This document shows positions 18,893 through 19,217 of a DNA stretch of 19,217 nt, one piece after another. The stretch spans positions 1-19,217 of the forward strand of contig JAPLZA010000077.1 in NCBI GenBank assembly GCA_026395275.1. Direction: 5' to 3'. The notes beneath the pieces are model-generated. The model did not search any database, had not been told where the DNA came from, and was given only the letters and a program-made list of their open reading frames with translations. The stretch's first letter is position 1; every line of letters starts with the position of its first letter. The DNA comes from Candidatus Staskawiczbacteria bacterium. GTDB lineage: Bacteria > Patescibacteriota > Minisyncoccia > Minisyncoccales > Staskawiczbacteraceae. The position numbers and the translations under genes were made by a program.

Positions 18893-19217
18893 TTATTTCA
18901 AGATTAAATTAAATAAATACCCAGTAAAAATAATGCCTATGCCGACTATGGAGGCAAAAATAATGATGAGTTTTGTTTTCATTACTTTTTTCAATATCAT
19001 AAACTCTGGGAGCGATAAACCCGTAACCGACATCATAAAAGCAAGAGTTGTCCCCATTGAAACTCCCTTTTCTGTTAATGCAGAAACAAGAGGAATAACC
19101 CCAGCAGAATTTGAATAAAGAGGTATGCCAATAAGCACAGCTAACGGCACGGTATACCATTTATTCCCGCCTGCGTATTGAGCCAAGAAATCAGCAGGGA
19201 TATATCCGTGTATCCAA
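18893..19217 (-). CDS. UPF0718/ArsP-like permease, N-terminus cut by window edge
   Basis: The frame is open to the right edge (107 codons visible, stop at 18893). The visible C-terminal part begins Trp-Ile-His-Gly-Tyr-Ile-Pro-Ala-Asp-Phe-Leu-Ala-Gln-Tyr-Ala-Gly. It contains Gly-Ile-Pro-Leu-Tyr-Ser-Asn-Ser-Ala-Gly-Val-Ile-Pro and Met-Ser-Val-Thr-Gly-Leu-Ser-Leu-Pro-Glu, patterns of the PF03773 (YraQ/ArsP) permease family, with three TM helices including a last one ending at the C-terminus. A start at an internal TTG (19184-19186) is possible but unlikely, because the homologous sequence continues upstream. Relatives include organoarsenical permeases and uncharacterised metal-stress permeases. 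Its downstream neighbour (13 bp) points to metal stress. Confidence 0.8.
   Translation of the reverse strand, partial: WIHGYIPADFLAQYAGGNKWYTVPLAVLIGIPLYSNSAGVIPLVSALTEKGVSMGTTLAFMMSVTGLSLPEFMILKKVMKTKLIIIFASIVGIGIIFTGYLFNLILK

Overview
This 19.2 kb window is AT-rich (roughly one-third GC by eye) and looks like a chromosomal segment of a Candidate Phyla Radiation bacterium (Patescibacteria, probably Parcubacteria/Paceibacteria). The inference rests on secreted proteins with GWI-type and Cys-rich CPR-style repeats, a membrane-anchored double-AAA+ Clp paired with a small membrane protein, and the compact gene layout. TGA works as a stop codon (it forms ATGA overlaps at 14582-14585 and 16971-16974), so this is code 11, not the recoded Gracilibacteria/Absconditabacteria type. 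All protein genes lie on the minus strand; the only plus-strand gene is tRNA-Glu(CTC).

Layout, left to right: (1) 1-1728, a truncated CaCA-type cation exchanger downstream of an AAAP-like amino acid permease. (2) 1792-1866, tRNA-Glu, sharing a bidirectional terminator with the next operon. (3) 1899-5483, the start of the division/cell-wall (dcw) cluster, transcribed mraZ-rsmH-ftsL-ftsI from a promoter with a three-repeat MraZ box. (4) 5644-7579, a complete leuA (2-isopropylmalate synthase) with clearly higher GC than its neighbours, preceded by a promoter, a 32-codon leader peptide with 12 leucines, and competing antiterminator/terminator helices. This is a textbook leucine attenuator and the main discovery of the window. 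(5) 7583-8089, a secreted GWI-repeat protein. (6) 8150-11485, a membrane-anchored AAA+ Clp ATPase with a degenerate first ATP site, its small membrane partner, and a DUF4258-like protein. (7) 11489-12756, a broken tRNA-Val remnant, then rplL and rplJ with a hairpin between them and an L10-leader attenuator upstream. (8) 12774-15846, an accessory-looking block: dinD, a zinc-ribbon/HD protein coupled to a small unknown gene, and a Cys-rich secreted protein. (9) 15943-17300, mltG with a small conserved upstream gene. (10) 17491-19217, a metal-homeostasis pair: a HMA-SafE-cupredoxin fusion and a truncated UPF0718/ArsP-like permease.

Regulation stands out. Three RNA or protein feedback circuits can be read directly: MraZ box to mraZ, L10 leader to rplJL, leucine attenuator to leuA. 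Several first-in-transcript genes have a good -10 box only 7-10 nt before the start codon and no Shine-Dalgarno, suggesting leaderless mRNAs, while some other starts (leuA, mltG, dinD) do have purine-rich ribosome binding sites.
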